64,000 bases of DNA from JBFWNG01 sp050251195 (GTDB taxonomy: Bacteria; Bdellovibrionota_B; Oligoflexia; Oligoflexales; Oligoflexaceae). The stretch is from assembly GCA_050251195.1 (NCBI GenBank), contig JBFWNG010000005.1:124001-188000 (forward strand), in the 5' to 3' direction. The translations under genes were made by a program, and so were the position numbers. This document shows positions 61,829 through 64,000 of the stretch, piece after piece (position 1 is the stretch's first letter; the number at the start of each line of letters is the position of its first letter). The notes under the pieces were generated by a model. It was not told where the DNA came from. It did no database searches and saw only the letters and a program-made list of their open reading frames with translations.

Positions 61829-64000
61829 ATGTTCGGTCATCAAGCTTCCAAAAAGACATTAGTGTTAGCGGCCCTATGTGCTTTCTCTGTAACGTCATGC
61901 TTCCAGAGTGTCTTTGACTCGGCGGGCACGGTTGACGGTACAGCTTCCATTAAAAATGTGAAGGCGGTTGCTGGCGACAACGGTAAGGTTACCGTCGCTG
62001 TTGATATTGATTCCACGGCGACCCAAACCTTCGAGGTTACCGATGACGAGAACTTAGCTGGGACGTCCGTAAGCTTTCCGCCTGGCTCATTGAACGTTTC
62101 CACAGCCATAACGATTGAGCAATCTGCTTCTCTGGAAGATAGCGTTTTAGCAGACCTCGAGTTGACAGATAATTCCGTTTCGGTTGCCGGTAGCGGCGTT
62201 ATCATTCGTCCCGCGGCGTCAACAGCCGCTGCATTAAAGCCATTTACTATTCAGTTGCCCGTACCAGGTTCTAGTTTGCGGTTGCAAAGCAACCTTGCAA
62301 ACCTTGCAGTATTGTACCACGTTTGGCAAAGTGACGGCGGCAAGTTGGTCGGCGGAGTGCTGCCTTTCAGCGCGCTCAAAGTTGTCGATGGAATTGTGTA
62401 TTTCGACACAAAATTCTTTGGTGCGTATCAAGTTATGATCATGGCTGCGGAGATCGAAGAGACTGTCGAGGTTACCACGGAAGAACCTATTCGAAATATT
62501 TCCAACGTTGCAGTCGTGAACACAAGCGGTGTTGTTCCCGAAGAAAAGATTACTCAGGCCGAGGCATTGGACCCCTTAGCGTTCGAACCAGCCACTATTA
62601 CGTACATTCCCACGGTGCGAAAAGTGAAAGTCGTCAGTAAGCAAAAGTCAGGTTTTGCGTTGACGTCATGTAAGGCGGAAATCAGAAAGGACCCGGGCAT
62701 TTTCTACGGGGAAAAAAAAGACACGGGCCTCGGAACGGAGGCGGAATTTTTCATTTCTGATCTTTCCTCGACCTCCATAGTAGGGCAGATAAGCTGCGTT
62801 GACGAACACGGGCGTCTGGGCCTCTCGGCATGGTCGTCTCCGGTGAAAGTGCCCGGCGTAGTTCCGACCATGAGCTATTCGACGACAGAGCGCAAGCTTA
62901 ACATCAAGGGGGACACCCTGGTTTCTTTTGCGGATCGAGAGTGCAAAGCATATTTGAGCGGCAGCGCCAACATGAACGGCGGCCAAACTTCGGGCGTGAT
63001 CAATTACCTCGACTACAGGTTCCCCGTGAATGTCACGGGATCTGTTGTACTCTATGGCCGATTTTCGTGCAAAGATCCGCTGGGGAACATCACCTATTCC
63101 GCGACCTCAAAACCCTTGACCGTTTATGGTTCTATTAACATTACACCGCCGGTGATAAATGTGACGAGCGCTGGCTCACGCCAATTGACGGTCAACGGAG
63201 GCGTTGGTCCGTATACATGGGATATTTGGAAACTCGACGACCCTTATACGCACCCTTACAGCGCTTCCATCTCAAAAAACGGTCCTAATACCGCCCTCTA
63301 CGACGTCGACTACATGAGCGGAATCGGAGACATCATCGAGGTTACCGATTCCAATGGTGATGTTGCAATAGCTACCGCCTATTATGTGATGCCGCTAAGC
63401 GGATCACCGAGTGCCCAAATCAGAGCGGGGCAATCACTCGACCTGTTTTTCAGCGGCGGCATTCAGCCTTATACCTTTAGCGTTGTTTCGGGGGCCGGAT
63501 CTGTCGCGAAGCTTGACCCAACAACGGCGCGATACACCGCTCCGACCACGGCCACTACAGCCCAAGTGCGTGTCACTGACAAACAAGGATGGACATTTCC
63601 AACGACCATAAACGTTCGCGGGTCAGGCGATGCGGATCCCAGCTTCAACTATGGGGAAGCTGGGCGGTGGATTTATACTATGGGTTTGAGAGGCGGGTTC
63701 CGAGAGTTTGGGTTTGTTCCTGGGACCAACTATCTGGCGTTGGGCGGATTCATCGACGATACGGTCGATTCGATGGCTGCTGTTCAAATCGAGGCAGATA
63801 ACGGCTTCCCGCGATCACCCTGGGGAAATGTGAGTTACCCGGGAAACCAAGTAAGCAGTTTTGGCGGCACGACCTCTGTGGGCCAAGCTATGACGGTGCT
63901 TGGCGATGGCTCGATGATTGTGGCGGGACAAGCTTGGGGAACCACGGTTCCGGATCTTGACGCAACAGTCTTGAAATTCACTCCTACAGGCGCGGTGGAC
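61829..64000 (+). CDS. Large lipoprotein with ZU5-like N-term and delta-60 repeats, 3'-truncated by window edge
   Basis: The frame is open from ATG 61829 (AAAGGA upstream) to the window end, at least 724 residues. It is a predicted lipoprotein (SVTSC, Cys24). Residues ~70-210 contain SFPPGSLNVSTAITIEQ, PFTIQLPVPGSS and FFGAYQV, closely similar to the N-terminal module of the 1027-residue lipoprotein. The middle has Ig-like beta repeats (GGIQPYTFSVVSGAG...APTTATTAQVRVTDKQG). From ~63640 on (residue ~605) come delta-60-type repeats (FNYGEAGRW, QAMTVLGDGSMIVAGQ, ATVLKFTPTGAVD). It is likely a surface protein. The rest lies outside the window. Confidence 0.85.
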   Translation, partial: MFGHQASKKTLVLAALCAFSVTSCFQSVFDSAGTVDGTASIKNVKAVAGDNGKVTVAVDIDSTATQTFEVTDDENLAGTSVSFPPGSLNVSTAITIEQSASLEDSVLADLELTDNSVSVAGSGVIIRPAASTAAALKPFTIQLPVPGSSLRLQSNLANLAVLYHVWQSDGGKLVGGVLPFSALKVVDGIVYFDTKFFGAYQVMIMAAEIEETVEVTTEEPIRNISNVAVVNTSGVVPEEKITQAEALDPLAFEPATITYIPTVRKVKVVSKQKSGFALTSCKAEIRKDPGIFYGEKKDTGLGTEAEFFISDLSSTSIVGQISCVDEHGRLGLSAWSSPVKVPGVVPTMSYSTTERKLNIKGDTLVSFADRECKAYLSGSANMNGGQTSGVINYLDYRFPVNVTGSVVLYGRFSCKDPLGNITYSATSKPLTVYGSINITPPVINVTSAGSRQLTVNGGVGPYTWDIWKLDDPYTHPYSASISKNGPNTALYDVDYMSGIGDIIEVTDSNGDVAIATAYYVMPLSGSPSAQIRAGQSLDLFFSGGIQPYTFSVVSGAGSVAKLDPTTARYTAPTTATTAQVRVTDKQGWTFPTTINVRGSGDADPSFNYGEAGRWIYTMGLRGGFREFGFVPGTNYLALGGFIDDTVDSMAAVQIEADNGFPRSPWGNVSYPGNQVSSFGGTTSVGQAMTVLGDGSMIVAGQAWGTTVPDLDATVLKFTPTGAVD

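Noticed and set aside
61840..62205. 121-residue frame opposite the last lipoprotein gene
   Set aside because: The plus-strand frame has a lipobox and paralogue similarity; the minus frame is a shadow.
1..64000. tRNA, rRNA, CRISPR arrays and insertion sequences
   Set aside because: I looked for T-loop words, regular spaced repeats and transposase motifs, and found none. TTCGAAC-like words fall inside coding sequence.

Overview
The window looks like a chromosomal segment of a Gram-negative bacterium with a predatory or delta-proteobacteria-like lifestyle. My best guess is Bdellovibrionota/Oligoflexia, or a neighbouring group. This is inference from gene content: about fifteen predicted lipoproteins, several outer-membrane-like proteins, a TIGR02147-type regulator, a DUF1566-type repeat lipoprotein, a delta-60-repeat lipoprotein, many soluble or hybrid sensor kinases, and GC content near 50%. 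I saw no rRNA, tRNA, CRISPR array, intact insertion sequence or phage gene. Both ends cut through genes: rsgA at the left and a long lipoprotein gene at the right.

Layout. 1-3.2 kb: end of rsgA, a secreted Asp/Arg-repeat protein, and an ammonium transporter. 3.5-11.7 kb: a signalling block with a CheA that carries three CheW-like modules and a receiver, translationally coupled to a soluble protein in which an MCP-like signalling tip plus Cache-like sensor unit occurs twice, then a four-PAS histidine kinase divergent from a single-domain receiver. 11.7-30.6 kb: mostly envelope genes. These include an HTTM membrane protein with a small partner, a PEP-synthase-like lipoprotein, a TIGR02147 regulator with a coupled lipoprotein, a PNGase F-like lipoprotein, a MATE exporter, a rhomboid protease, a cytochrome-c/sorbosone dehydrogenase, OsmC, a phosphatase-like lipoprotein and a nucleotidyl-cyclase-like protein.

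30.8-41.3 kb: a second signalling block on one strand with tight or overlapping junctions: REC-PAS kinase, hybrid kinase with three receivers, CheR, CheB without receiver, REC-kinase, a pseudo-receiver/TPR protein and a REC-PilZ-like protein. 41.3-64 kb: a regulator, serine proteases, a probable (alpha/alpha)-barrel enzyme, an HExxH lipoprotein, a Fur-box-preceded cupredoxin/FTR1 iron-uptake pair, a truncated methyltransferase remnant, kelch-like and outer-membrane proteins, small Cys-rich secreted proteins, a purple-acid-phosphatase-like lipoprotein, a 1027-residue repeat lipoprotein, RarA, and the N-terminal 724 residues of a lipoprotein that shares its N-terminal module with the 1027-residue one.

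How the genes work together. The two signalling blocks probably couple sensing of soluble or envelope signals to output through phosphotransfer, methylation/demethylation and perhaps c-di-GMP (PilZ). Many of the other genes act outside the cytoplasm in proteolysis, glycan or phosphate removal, and redox or iron handling. A dispersed repeat family sits in several intergenic gaps: a hairpin core related to GAGATCCTTCGC, flanked by degenerate units of about 21 bp containing CTCAGGA.
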